From Amniculibacterium aquaticum (GTDB lineage Bacteria > Bacteroidota > Bacteroidia > Flavobacteriales > Weeksellaceae), in NCBI RefSeq assembly GCF_003852705.1, contig NZ_REFA01000014.1, forward strand, positions 1 through 64,000: DNA of 64,000 nt, given 5' to 3'. The notes under the pieces were generated by a model, which worked only from the letters and a program-made list of their open reading frames with translations, was not told the origin of the DNA and searched no databases. Below, in pieces: positions 44,285 to 52,622 of this stretch. Positions within the stretch are counted from its first letter, which is position 1. Every line of letters starts with the position of its first letter. A program made the position numbers and the translations under genes.

Positions 44285-45346
44285 ATGATAATTCAAAAAA
44301 CGACCAACCCTCGAATTTCTACATTTGATCCAAAGAATTTTACTTTCGGAAGTGCATTCATCGACCACATGATTATTTGTGAATATGAAGACGGAAAATG
44401 GGGGGAAGCGAAATTGATGCCTTATGGTCCACTGCCTTTTACTCCTGCAATGATGGGGGTAAACTATGGACAAGCTTGTTTTGAAGGGATGAAAGCCTAC
44501 AAAGACGAAGCTGGAGATGTATTTTTATTCAGAGCTCAGAAAAATTTCGAGAGATTTAATAAGTCTGCTAAAAGATTGGCCATCCCAGAAATACCAGAAG
44601 AGGTTTTCATTGGTGGACTAAAAGCTTTGGTGGACATGGATAGAGAGTGGGTTCCTGCAGGAATTGGAAACTCTTTGTACATCCGTCCTTTGGTTTTTGC
44701 TACCGAAGAGGCTCTAAAAGCTAGAATTTCATCCAAGTACATGTTTGCCATCGTTGCAACACCGGCAAAAAGCTACTATGCAGAACCGGTTTCTGTAAAA
44801 ATTTCCGATCACTATTCTAGAGCTGCAAGCGGAGGGGTAGGATCTGCAAAAGCTGCAGGTAACTATGCTGCTTCTTTCTATCCAACTCAGTTGGCAAACG
44901 AGGAAGGGTATGAGCAAATTATCTGGACTGATGATGCAACGCATGAATATTTTGAAGAAAGTGGAACCATGAATGTTTTTGTTAGAATCAACAACACCAT
45001 TTACACACCACCAACATCCGAAAAAATCTTGGACGGAGTTACCAGAGATAGCTTTATCGCTTTGGCAAAACACAAAGGAATTGAAGTGAAGGTAGAGCCT
45101 GTTGCCGTTGAAATGGTGATTAATGCATACAAAGATGGAAGCTTAAAAGAAGTTTGGGGAGTAGGAACTGCCGTTGTTACTAGCGCTTTCAAAGCTTTAG
45201 GCTACAAAGGTGAACGATTAGAATTGCCCATGTTACCAAAAGAAGAAAGTTATGCATTAACCCTTCAAGATGAATTGGTGAACATCCAAAATAACAAAGC
45301 CGAAGATCCATTTGGTTGGAGAATTCTTGTTGAAAAGAAATTTTAA
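44285..45346 (+). CDS. ilvE: Branched-chain amino acid aminotransferase
   Basis: This 353-residue fold-type IV PLP enzyme carries out the last step of Leu, Ile and Val synthesis or the first of their breakdown. Motifs are GVNYGQACFEGMKAYK, GIGNSLYIRPLVFATEE, GVGSAKAAGNYAASFYPTQ (PLP Lys) and DGVTRDSFI. The length and motifs fit the long (BCAT2-like) class. Confidence 0.95.
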   Translation: MIIQKTTNPRISTFDPKNFTFGSAFIDHMIICEYEDGKWGEAKLMPYGPLPFTPAMMGVNYGQACFEGMKAYKDEAGDVFLFRAQKNFERFNKSAKRLAIPEIPEEVFIGGLKALVDMDREWVPAGIGNSLYIRPLVFATEEALKARISSKYMFAIVATPAKSYYAEPVSVKISDHYSRAASGGVGSAKAAGNYAASFYPTQLANEEGYEQIIWTDDATHEYFEESGTMNVFVRINNTIYTPPTSEKILDGVTRDSFIALAKHKGIEVKVEPVAVEMVINAYKDGSLKEVWGVGTAVVTSAFKALGYKGERLELPMLPKEESYALTLQDELVNIQNNKAEDPFGWRILVEKKF

Positions 45347-45374
45347 TACCAAATATCAACAATATTTGAAAGAG

Positions 45375-45402
45375 CAAGTCCGAAATTATTCGGGCTTGTT
45401 CC
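45375..45402 (+). terminator. Terminator-like hairpin behind ilvE
   Basis: CAAGTCCGAA (45375-45384) and TTCGGGCTTG (45389-45398) pair across ATTA with one G-U. The T tract is short. Confidence 0.55.
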
Positions 45403-45459
45403 ATTTTACGGATAACCTATTTTTCCGTATTATTGCATTTCTAAATCCAAGATTAATAA

Positions 45460-46572
45460 ATGAAAATTTCAGGAAAAATAATATTAACCCTAGCGAGTAT
45501 CTCGCTTTTTAGTTGTACCTCAATATATAAGAAAATGAACATAGACAAAGAAATTTACGAAGGTCTTCAGGATGGACTTTATGCCAATTTACAAACTTCC
45601 AAAGGAAACATGGTTGTAAAATTCGAAGATAAAAAATCTCCAGTAACCGTAGCCAATTTCATCGGTTTGGCCGAAGGAAAAATTGAAAATACTTCTAAGC
45701 CAAAAGGAACTCCTTTTTATGACGGAACCATTTTTCACCGTATTATCAAAAACTTTATGATCCAAGGTGGCGATCCAAAAGGAACAGGAATGGGCGATCC
45801 GGGGTATAAATTTGATGACGAGAAAAACAACCTTCAGCACACAGGAAAAGGAATTTTGTCGATGGCAAATTCCGGACCGAATACCAACGGCTCTCAGTTC
45901 TTCATCACCGAAGTGGCAACCCCTTGGTTGGATGGAAAACACACCATTTTCGGAGAAATTGTTGTAGGAAAAGATCTTGTTGATGTTATCGCCAATGTAG
46001 AAACCGGTGCGCAAGACAAACCAAAAACCGATGTGGTGCTAGAGAAAGTTTCTGTTTTCTCAAAAGGCGATCAATACAAAGATTACGATGCCGCAAAAGT
46101 TTTTAACGAAGGTAAAAGTAAAATTAAAGAAGCCAATCAAGAATATTTGGCTAAAGAAGCAGAAGAAAAAAAGAAAAGAGAAGTAGAATTTGCAGCCAAT
46201 CAATTGAAATTGGTGAACGATTTGAAATCCGATATGCAAGAAACAGAATCTGGACTTTTCTATAAAATTACCAAAAATACAGAAGGTAAAGCACCTAAAA
46301 AAGGAGATACCGTTTCTGTACATTATGCCGGGAAATTGGTAGATGGAAGCGAGTTTGATAACTCTTTTAAAAGAGGCGAACCTATCCAAATTCCTATCGG
46401 ATTGGGACATGTGATCAAAGGTTGGGACGAAGGCATTATGTTGTTGAAAGAAGGAGAAACAGCAACCTTGCTTATCCCTGCCGAATTGGGATACGGTGCT
46501 AGAGGTGCTGGTGGCGTGATCCCACCAAATGCTTGGCTGATTTTCGATGTCGAATTGGTAAAAGTAAAATAA
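45460..46572 (+). CDS. Dual-family peptidyl-prolyl isomerase lipoprotein (cyclophilin-FKBP)
   Basis: This 370-residue protein has a lipobox at SLFSC, so it should be a lipoprotein. A cyclophilin domain (about 40-200) contains FHRIIKNFMIQGGDP, MANSGPNTNGSQFFIT and WLDGKHTIFGE. A Lys/Glu-rich helical linker (about 205-265) follows, then an FKBP domain (about 275-370) with VSVHYAGKLVDGSEFDNS, GWDEGIMLLKEGE, PAELGYG and IPPNAWLIFDVELV. Both active-site sets look complete. Such cyclophilin-FKBP fusions are known from flavobacteria; they should assist folding of secreted or outer-membrane proteins. Confidence 0.93.
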   Translation: MKISGKIILTLASISLFSCTSIYKKMNIDKEIYEGLQDGLYANLQTSKGNMVVKFEDKKSPVTVANFIGLAEGKIENTSKPKGTPFYDGTIFHRIIKNFMIQGGDPKGTGMGDPGYKFDDEKNNLQHTGKGILSMANSGPNTNGSQFFITEVATPWLDGKHTIFGEIVVGKDLVDVIANVETGAQDKPKTDVVLEKVSVFSKGDQYKDYDAAKVFNEGKSKIKEANQEYLAKEAEEKKKREVEFAANQLKLVNDLKSDMQETESGLFYKITKNTEGKAPKKGDTVSVHYAGKLVDGSEFDNSFKRGEPIQIPIGLGHVIKGWDEGIMLLKEGETATLLIPAELGYGARGAGGVIPPNAWLIFDVELVKVK

Positions 46573-46577
46573 ATTTT

Positions 46578-46602
46578 AATCCGGGTTTACCCGGATTTTT
46601 TA
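46578..46602 (+). terminator. Terminator of the PPIase gene
   Basis: AATCCGGGT and ACCCGGATT pair across a 2-nt loop and are followed by T. Confidence 0.8.
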
Positions 46603-46617
46603 TTCTTTTTCATCTTC

Positions 46618-46625
46618 TAAATTTG
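46618..46625 (+). promoter_or_regulatory. -7 promoter element for dnaG
   Basis: TAAATTTG lies 12 nt before the ATG at 46638. Confidence 0.5.
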
Positions 46626-46637
46626 TATTTTTACCCC

Positions 46638-48557
46638 ATGATTACTCAAACAACGATAGACAAAATATTTTCGACCATTCGGGTCGAAGAAATTATTGGC
46701 GAGTATGTTCAACTGAAAAGGGCAGGAGCAAACCTAAAAGGACTGAGCCCATTTCGAGACGAAAAATCTCCCAGCTTTGTTGTTTCTCCAAGTAAGCAAA
46801 TTTGGAAAGATTTTTCCACAGGAAAAGGAGGCAATGCCATATCCTTTCTTATGGAAATTGAAGGATTTACCTATCCCGAAGCCTTGCGTCATGCTGCTAA
46901 AAAATACAGCATCGAGATCGAAGAAGACAAAAGAGAACTTACAGAAGAAGAAAAAAAATCCCAAACCGATCGTGAGTTGTTGTACAAAATTCATGAAGTG
47001 GCCAACGATTTTTTTCAAAATATTCTTTGGAACGACGACGAGGGCAAAGCCATAGGTCTATCGTATTTCAAAGAAAGGCAACTCTCGGAAGCCATCATCA
47101 AAAAATTTCATTTGGGATATTCACCGGAGCTTAAAAATGCCTTCACCCAATTTTCCCTGGACAAAGGTTATACTCAAGATATTTTAGTGAAATCGGGTTT
47201 GTCCATTTTTCCTGAAAATGCCCCCAACGGGATCGATCGTTTTAGGGAAAGAGTCATTTTTCCCATTCATAATTATTCGGGAAGGGTTGTAGGTTTTGGA
47301 GCCAGGATTTTGAAATCCAATGTGAAAACGGCCAAATATCTCAACTCTCCGGAAACCGAAATTTATCACAAGTCCAATATTCTCTACGGTTTGCACCAAA
47401 GCAAACAAGCCATTTCCAAAGAAAATCTATGTCTTTTGGTAGAAGGGTATATGGATGTGGTTTCCTTGCATCAAGCCGGGATTGAGCATGCGGTGGCCAG
47501 TTCCGGAACGGCATTAACTACGGAACAAATTAAGTTGATAAAAAGACTTACTGAAAATGTAACGATTTTATTTGACGGAGATACGGCAGGCATCAAGGCG
47601 AGTTTTAGAAGTATCGATTTGCTCCTTCAACAAGGGATGAATATTCGGGTTTTGTTGTTTCCTGACGGACACGATCCCGACTCATTCTCAAAAGCCCATC
47701 CACAAGAGTTTGTAGAAAATTTTATTAAAAATGAAGCCAAGGATTTCATCGATTTCAAAGCCGAAATTTTATTAAAAGAAGCCGATAACGATCCCATAAA
47801 AAAGGCCGAAGCCATACGCGATATCGTGAAATCTGTAGCTTTTGTGACCAATTCCTTGAAGCAGGAAGTCTATTTGCAAGAGGTTTCTGCCAAGTTTGGG
47901 ATTAGCCAACAAAGTCTTTTCAACGAGTTGGGAATTCAGAATCAAGTAGCTCATAGCCAGCCACAACACAGGGTTCAGAACCAGGTTCAGCCCAAACTAG
48001 AAGTGGTTTCTGAGCAGAATTTTACCATAGAACCTCTCTTGCTTTTAGAAGAAAAACTGGTAGAATTGATGCTGAGATACGGAGATCGAGTGATCACAAG
48101 AACCGATCAGGACAACCAAACCTACAAAATTTCGGTGATCGAAGAAATCATACATCATTTTTCTGAAGACGATTACGAACTACAAACTCCACTGAATAAA
48201 AAAATTGTGGGCGAAATACAGGATGGACTAAAATCGAACACACTAAGATCAGGTGATTTTTTTGCCACTTTGATGGACGAAGAACTCTCGTCCAAAGCGG
48301 CTGATGTCTTGATTGAACAGTACCAAACCAGCGATTGGTCCAAACACAACATCTACTTCAGTAAAGAAGAAGAATTGGTACCCAAAATTATTTCGGATAT
48401 CATGATTAGGCATAAAAGAGAATATATTGTAAAGTTGATTGATCAAATGAAAAATCAATTGGAAACAACTGAAGACAAGAACGAGATTTATATGAAAATT
48501 ATTGCACTGTCGCAGTTGAAAAATACTATAGATCATCAAATGTATCGGGTTTTATGA
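46638..48557 (+). CDS. dnaG: DNA primase with degenerate zinc-binding domain
   Basis: This 639-residue primase lays RNA primers at the replication fork. The N-terminal domain keeps the zinc-ribbon fold pattern, but the ligands are changed: GLSPFRDEKSPSF has Ser37 and Arg40 where Cys and His are expected, and IWKDFSTGKGG has Asp58 and Thr61 for the other two Cys. The catalytic core is intact (RVIFPIHNYSGRVVGFGAR, LLVEGYMDV and LFDGDTAGIKA of the TOPRIM fold, PDGHDPDS). A C-terminal helicase-binding region follows. The upstream in-frame start at 46533 lies in the previous gene and is rejected. Confidence 0.95.
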   Translation: MITQTTIDKIFSTIRVEEIIGEYVQLKRAGANLKGLSPFRDEKSPSFVVSPSKQIWKDFSTGKGGNAISFLMEIEGFTYPEALRHAAKKYSIEIEEDKRELTEEEKKSQTDRELLYKIHEVANDFFQNILWNDDEGKAIGLSYFKERQLSEAIIKKFHLGYSPELKNAFTQFSLDKGYTQDILVKSGLSIFPENAPNGIDRFRERVIFPIHNYSGRVVGFGARILKSNVKTAKYLNSPETEIYHKSNILYGLHQSKQAISKENLCLLVEGYMDVVSLHQAGIEHAVASSGTALTTEQIKLIKRLTENVTILFDGDTAGIKASFRSIDLLLQQGMNIRVLLFPDGHDPDSFSKAHPQEFVENFIKNEAKDFIDFKAEILLKEADNDPIKKAEAIRDIVKSVAFVTNSLKQEVYLQEVSAKFGISQQSLFNELGIQNQVAHSQPQHRVQNQVQPKLEVVSEQNFTIEPLLLLEEKLVELMLRYGDRVITRTDQDNQTYKISVIEEIIHHFSEDDYELQTPLNKKIVGEIQDGLKSNTLRSGDFFATLMDEELSSKAADVLIEQYQTSDWSKHNIYFSKEEELVPKIISDIMIRHKREYIVKLIDQMKNQLETTEDKNEIYMKIIALSQLKNTIDHQMYRVL

Positions 48558-48636
48558 CAATTTGGCGCTCACTTTTTCAGGAATGATTTTTGTGGAATAA
48601 AAAAATATTTTAACTTTAAAAATAAATTATAATACA

Positions 48637-49320
48637 ATGGATATAAAAAAGGAATTTAGAGATTTTTCTGTGAAACATCTCGGTAATAGTGGTTTGGTAA
48701 CCGATCAATATATGGGAATTTTTAACCCAACCAATCTTACGCCCTACATCATGGAAGAAAGAAGATTGAATGTAGCACAAATGGATGTTTTTTCTCGTTT
48801 GATGATGGACAGAATTATCTTTTTGGGTACAGGGATTGATGACCAAGTTGCCAATATTGTAACGGCTCAGTTGCTGTTTTTGGAGAGTTCGGACTCTAGC
48901 AAAGACATTCAAATTTACATCAATTCTCCAGGAGGCAGTGTCTATGCCGGTTTGGGAATTTACGACACCATGCAGATCATTAAGCCCGATGTAGCGACCA
49001 TTTGTACAGGTATGGCAGCATCTATGGGAGCTGTTCTTTTGGTTGCCGGAGAAAAAGGGAAAAGATCGGCTTTGAAACATTCTAGAGTGATGATCCATCA
49101 GCCTTCCGGTGGTGCACAAGGTGTTGCCAGCGACATGGAAATAAACCTAAGAGAAATGCTGAAGTTGAAAAAAGAATTGTACGACATCATCTCTCACCAC
49201 TCGGGTCAAGATTATGAATGGGTTGAAAAATCTTCGGACAGAGATTATTGGATGACTTCTGAAGAGGCCAAAACCTACGGCATGGTCGATGAAGTTTTGC
49301 AAAGATCAACAGAAAAATAA
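48637..49320 (+). CDS. clpP: ATP-dependent Clp protease proteolytic subunit
   Basis: This 227-residue serine peptidase forms the tetradecameric chamber used by ClpX or ClpA/C. The catalytic Ser is in TGMAASMGAVLL, the His in VMIHQPSGG, and the Asp further on in the NLREMLKLKKELYDII region; INSPGGSVYAGLGIYD is the adjacent family motif. The N-terminal extension of about 30 residues before the core is common in Bacteroidetes. No clpX is adjacent. Confidence 0.96.
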   Translation: MDIKKEFRDFSVKHLGNSGLVTDQYMGIFNPTNLTPYIMEERRLNVAQMDVFSRLMMDRIIFLGTGIDDQVANIVTAQLLFLESSDSSKDIQIYINSPGGSVYAGLGIYDTMQIIKPDVATICTGMAASMGAVLLVAGEKGKRSALKHSRVMIHQPSGGAQGVASDMEINLREMLKLKKELYDIISHHSGQDYEWVEKSSDRDYWMTSEEAKTYGMVDEVLQRSTEK

Positions 49321-49338
49321 TTATTTCTGAACGATACA

Positions 49339-49373
49339 AAAAATGGTGTTCCTTTTTCGGGACACCATTTTTT
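49339..49373. terminator. Bidirectional terminator clpP/tpiA
   Basis: AAAATGGTGT and ACACCATTTT form a stem flanked by A and T runs on both sides, between convergent genes. Confidence 0.8.
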
Positions 49374-49394
49374 ATGTTTGAAGTGGATGAATTT

Positions 49395-50156
49395 CTAAGC
49401 GTTAAATCCTTCGATAATTTTAGAGAAATCTTCGATTTTTAGAGCAGCTCCACCGATCAAACCACCATCTACATCGGGTTTAGAAAAAATTTCTTTGGCG
49501 TTGTCCGGTTTTACAGAGCCTCCGTACAAAATGGAAACCTCCTCAGCCGTTTCTTTACCGTATTTTTCAGCGATTAAATTTCTGATGAAGGCATGCATTT
49601 CCTGTGCCTGATCTGGTGTAGCGGTTTCTCCCGTACCGATGGCCCAAACCGGTTCGTAAGCAATCACCACTTTTTTTATTTCTTCTGCAGAAAGGGTAAA
49701 CAAAGCCACTTGAGTTTGGTTTTTGATGACTTCAAAATGTTCACCTTTTTTTCTTTGTTCCAAAGTTTCGCCGTTGCAATAGATTGGTGTCAATCCTGCA
49801 TCCAAAAGGGCTTTTACTTTTCTGTTGGCATGGGAGTCGGTTTCGCCATGGTACAATCTTCTTTCAGAATGGGCAACCAAGGCACCGGTAGCTTCTATGG
49901 ATTCGAGCATATCTACAGACAGTTCGCCGGTATAGGCACCACTTTTGTGTTCGCTAACATCTTGCGAAAATACACCAATTTCATCCTGCTCGTACAAGTC
50001 TTTCGCCATCATAAGATACAAAGATGGCGGAGCAATCCACACTTCGCATTGGGTTGAATTTTCTTTTTTATATTCTAATAATTGAGCCATCAATTGTTGT
50101 GCATCAATTACATTTTTATTCATTTTCCAGTTTCCGGCAACGATATTTTTTCTCAT
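49395..50156 (-). CDS. tpiA: Triosephosphate isomerase
   Basis: This 253-residue glycolytic TIM-barrel enzyme has NWKMNKN near the start, the catalytic His in AHSERRLYH, the catalytic Glu in IAYEPVWAIGTG with the mobile loop following, and ILYGGSVKPDNA for phosphate binding. Full length. Confidence 0.98.
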   Translation of the reverse strand: MRKNIVAGNWKMNKNVIDAQQLMAQLLEYKKENSTQCEVWIAPPSLYLMMAKDLYEQDEIGVFSQDVSEHKSGAYTGELSVDMLESIEATGALVAHSERRLYHGETDSHANRKVKALLDAGLTPIYCNGETLEQRKKGEHFEVIKNQTQVALFTLSAEEIKKVVIAYEPVWAIGTGETATPDQAQEMHAFIRNLIAEKYGKETAEEVSILYGGSVKPDNAKEIFSKPDVDGGLIGGAALKIEDFSKIIEGFNA

Positions 50157-50195
50157 TTTTCAGATTTATTTTTGGGGTAAATATTTTTTATTAAA

Positions 50196-50402
50196 ACATG
50201 ACAGCATACAAAATAACAAAATGCAAAACAGAGTCACATAGGAGGTATCGTTTTTGGTAAAAAGAAAGAAATAGTAGTAACACAATAAATCTCCGTCCTT
50301 GACGGGCTCTATATGTAACTGTGCGATCTTATTCCTACAGGTCTTATGCTCCTAAGTGGTTTTATTTGCGGATTATTTATTTGTTACAATTTTTTCATGT
50401 AC
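50196..50402 (+). repeat. ~210-bp palindromic interspersed repeat, copy 3 (diverged)
   Basis: This 207-bp copy begins ACATGACA and ends TTTTTTCATGTAC. It keeps the central block order: CACAATAAATCTCCGTC, then CTTGACGG, GTAACTGTGCGATCTTATT and CTAAGTGGTTTT. It is more diverged than the 37/38-kb pair but clearly collinear with copy 1. It fills the gap between tpiA and the TerB-like gene. Confidence 0.7.
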
Positions 50403-50415
50403 CTAGAGTTTTTTT

Positions 50416-50769
50416 TTATTGAATTTTCCAAATGTTTTTCAAGAGTTTGTAGTACAGGTGTTCTCGTTCGCTAACGATTTGATCTGCTTTTATTAAAGCT
50501 TTAGCAAAGTGGATGAAGGATTTTCTTTCATCGGCTGTCGAATCGTCTAAAAAACAATGGGCATGAAATTCGAAATGATCTTTCCAATCCTCTTGTTGCA
50601 GTGTGGCAATCACTTCCAATTCATTGTCCAAGTTGATCTGAAAAGGAAATTCCTCGCTTAGATATTGGTGTATTTTTTTTCCTTCTTCTGGCGAAAAATG
50701 ACCGTCAACAGAAGATAGAATCATTAGCAAATGGTATCCTGCGATGGATTTGTTGGATTTTTGTAACAT
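50416..50769 (-). CDS. TerB-like small helical protein
   Basis: This 117-residue protein has YHLLMILSSVDGHFSPEEGK near the start and IHFAKALIKADQIVSEREH near the end. The repeated acidic A/S-x-D-x-x-x-S/x-x-E pattern is like that of TerB/DjlA-N helical domains, which often bind metal at acidic residues. No tellurite-resistance genes are nearby, so only the fold is suggested. Confidence 0.6.
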   Translation of the reverse strand: MLQKSNKSIAGYHLLMILSSVDGHFSPEEGKKIHQYLSEEFPFQINLDNELEVIATLQQEDWKDHFEFHAHCFLDDSTADERKSFIHFAKALIKADQIVSEREHLYYKLLKNIWKIQ

Positions 50770-50802
50770 GATATTTGGGATGTAAGTGAAGTAAATGTAC
50801 GA

Positions 50803-51903
50803 TTATTTGGACAAATAGTCAGCGGCAGGAAGCTTGTCCACAATGGTTCCGTTTTTCAAAATCAAAACAAAAGGATTGCTTCTGGCGATGGTTTTGGTTG
50901 CTGTTGCGTCCATAATTGCTTTGTTGATGGTTTTAAAGATATTCGGATCTGTAGATATGCCCATTACAAAAGCCTCTTTTTCGGCTTTAGCTTTGGCCTC
51001 TAATTTTGCAATCATTTTAGGATCTACTTTTTCCGGAGCATACGAAAAGATCAGTACAGCCTTTGGCGCTTGGATGATTTGGTCGGTAAAGTTCTGTCCA
51101 GAAGCGTCTTCAATATTAAATTTGCTGATTTCAGATTTGTATCCTTCGTGCGTAAGTTTAGAAATGTCTTTTCCTTCCACAATTTCCCAAGGAGTCCCTT
51201 CTTTCCAATATTCTTCCAGATTGACATAGTCGTCTTGGTTTACGATCTTTTCTTCTTTCGTTTTGTTGTTTTTAAGGGTGTAAAAAGTTTTGTATTCGGA
51301 TGGATTTTTTGCTATTTTTTCCTTTTCAACTTTCAGATTGGTACCGATTTTATAATCTCTAAAATCGATCATTGGCTCGTTACAAATTCCATAACCCATG
51401 ATGGATGCAGAAGCAAATGTGGATAATAACAATGCTATTTTTTGAAATTTATTAACCTGAATTTTCTGACTGAACGATTTTTTATAGCCCAACCAAAGCA
51501 AGATGAGTCCAAGTAAAAGGAAAATGTCTTTGTAAAAACTTTGCCAAGGTGTAAATTTTATGGCATCACCAAAGCATCCACAATCCGTAACTTTGTTGAA
51601 ATAAGCCGAGTAAAATGTCAAAAATGCAAAGAAAATACAAAGTGCAATCAGTAAAGCCAGACTTTCTTTAATCTTAATTTTCAACAACAACATCAATCCT
51701 AATAGCAGCTCGAAAGCCACTACAAAAATAGCAATGGGCAAGGCTTGTTTTTCAAAAAAAGGCAGGTTGAATACGCTTGCAGAAAAATATTCTTCTAGTT
51801 TAAACGAAAAGCCTACAACATCTACAGCTTTTACAAAACCAGAGGCAATAAAAATAAGGGCAACAACAATTCTCAGGAGGTTTACAAAAATCATTTTATA
51901 CAA
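50803..51903 (-). CDS. BT_3928-type protein: DoxX/MauE-like membrane domain plus thioredoxin-like domain
   Basis: This 366-residue protein begins with four membrane helices (about 5-140) in the DoxX/MauE pattern, including IASGFVKAVD and a cysteine pair in VTDCGCFGDAIKFTPWQSFY. A fifth helix leads to a C-terminal domain (about 180-366) with thioredoxin-like strands (KAVLIFSYAPEKVDP, NPFVLILKNGTIVDKLP) but no CxxC. I recall it as a conserved Bacteroidetes family. A role in redox handling across the membrane is inferred from the first domain. It follows the DUF1599 gene by 18 bp. Confidence 0.75.
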   Translation of the reverse strand: MYKMIFVNLLRIVVALIFIASGFVKAVDVVGFSFKLEEYFSASVFNLPFFEKQALPIAIFVVAFELLLGLMLLLKIKIKESLALLIALCIFFAFLTFYSAYFNKVTDCGCFGDAIKFTPWQSFYKDIFLLLGLILLWLGYKKSFSQKIQVNKFQKIALLLSTFASASIMGYGICNEPMIDFRDYKIGTNLKVEKEKIAKNPSEYKTFYTLKNNKTKEEKIVNQDDYVNLEEYWKEGTPWEIVEGKDISKLTHEGYKSEISKFNIEDASGQNFTDQIIQAPKAVLIFSYAPEKVDPKMIAKLEAKAKAEKEAFVMGISTDPNIFKTINKAIMDATATKTIARSNPFVLILKNGTIVDKLPAADYLSK

Positions 51904-51921
51904 GTTTGTGTTTTACAGTTT

Positions 51922-52473
51922 TTAGGATTGGTTTTCTTCAACAATTTTTATCAGGCAGAAAACCGCATAGTTCAACATGTCATAGTAGTTGGCATCCAAG
52001 CCTTCGGAGACCAAAGTTTTACCTTGGTTATCTTCTATCTGTTTGGTTCTCAGTACTTTTTGGTAGATAAGGTCGGTGATGGATGTGGTTCTCATTTCTC
52101 TCCAAGCTTCGCCGTAGTCGTGGTTTTTTCTTTCCATCAGGGCTTTTGCTTCTTGGGCAAAGAAATCATAATTTTTTAAGGTTTCCTCTTTGTTTTCGTA
52201 CAAACTTTCAGAGGTTCCTTTTTCCAATTGTATCAGTCCAATGATGGCATAATTGACAATGGCAATAAAGCAATCTTTTTCATTTTCGTCTTCAATTTTT
52301 TGTTCAGATTTGGTTTGCAAGGTCACCAATCGCTTTATTTTTATGTAGATTTGGTCGGTAACAGAACTGCTTCTAAGGATTCTGAATGCAGATCCGTAGT
52401 CTTCGTATTTTTTAGAGAAAAGATTTCTACATTCGGAAATCGCTTTGTCGTACTGTATGTTGGTTTTAATCAT
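51922..52473 (-). CDS. DUF1599 protein with two internal repeats
   Basis: This 183-residue soluble helical protein consists of two similar halves: residues about 13-50 (KKYEDYGSAFRILRSSSVTD then QIYIKIKRL) and about 110-150 (KNHDYGEAWREMRTTSITD then LIYQKVLR). DUF1599 is also called nucleotide modification associated domain 1 and is related to all-alpha NTP pyrophosphohydrolases. A nucleotide-handling function is thus possible; folP lies divergently next to it, which could point to folate or pterin chemistry, but this is speculation. Confidence 0.8.
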   Translation of the reverse strand: MIKTNIQYDKAISECRNLFSKKYEDYGSAFRILRSSSVTDQIYIKIKRLVTLQTKSEQKIEDENEKDCFIAIVNYAIIGLIQLEKGTSESLYENKEETLKNYDFFAQEAKALMERKNHDYGEAWREMRTTSITDLIYQKVLRTKQIEDNQGKTLVSEGLDANYYDMLNYAVFCLIKIVEENQS

Positions 52474-52492
52474 GATAATTTTCTAAAAAGCT

Positions 52493-52500
52493 CAAAGATA
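52493..52500 (-). promoter_or_regulatory. -7 promoter element for the DUF1599 operon
   Basis: The minus strand reads TATCTTTG 19 nt before the ATG. Confidence 0.5.
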
Positions 52501-52610
52501 ATGAATTTGATGAGAATTTTGTTTGAATTATTTCAGAAGTTAATCGTGATTTTTTTTAGATAAATTTTGATTTTCCTTGAGATCTCAATCTCTAGAATCT
52601 GTATAAATCT

Positions 52611-52618
52611 TATTTTTG
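52611..52618 (+). promoter_or_regulatory. -7 promoter element for folP
   Basis: TATTTTTG ends only 4 nt before the ATG at 52623, so the mRNA is predicted to be leaderless. Confidence 0.5.
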
Positions 52619-52622
52619 TTCC

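Noticed and set aside
50416-50769. Tellurite-resistance gene
   Set aside because: Only a weak TerB-like helical pattern is present and no ter operon genes are adjacent.
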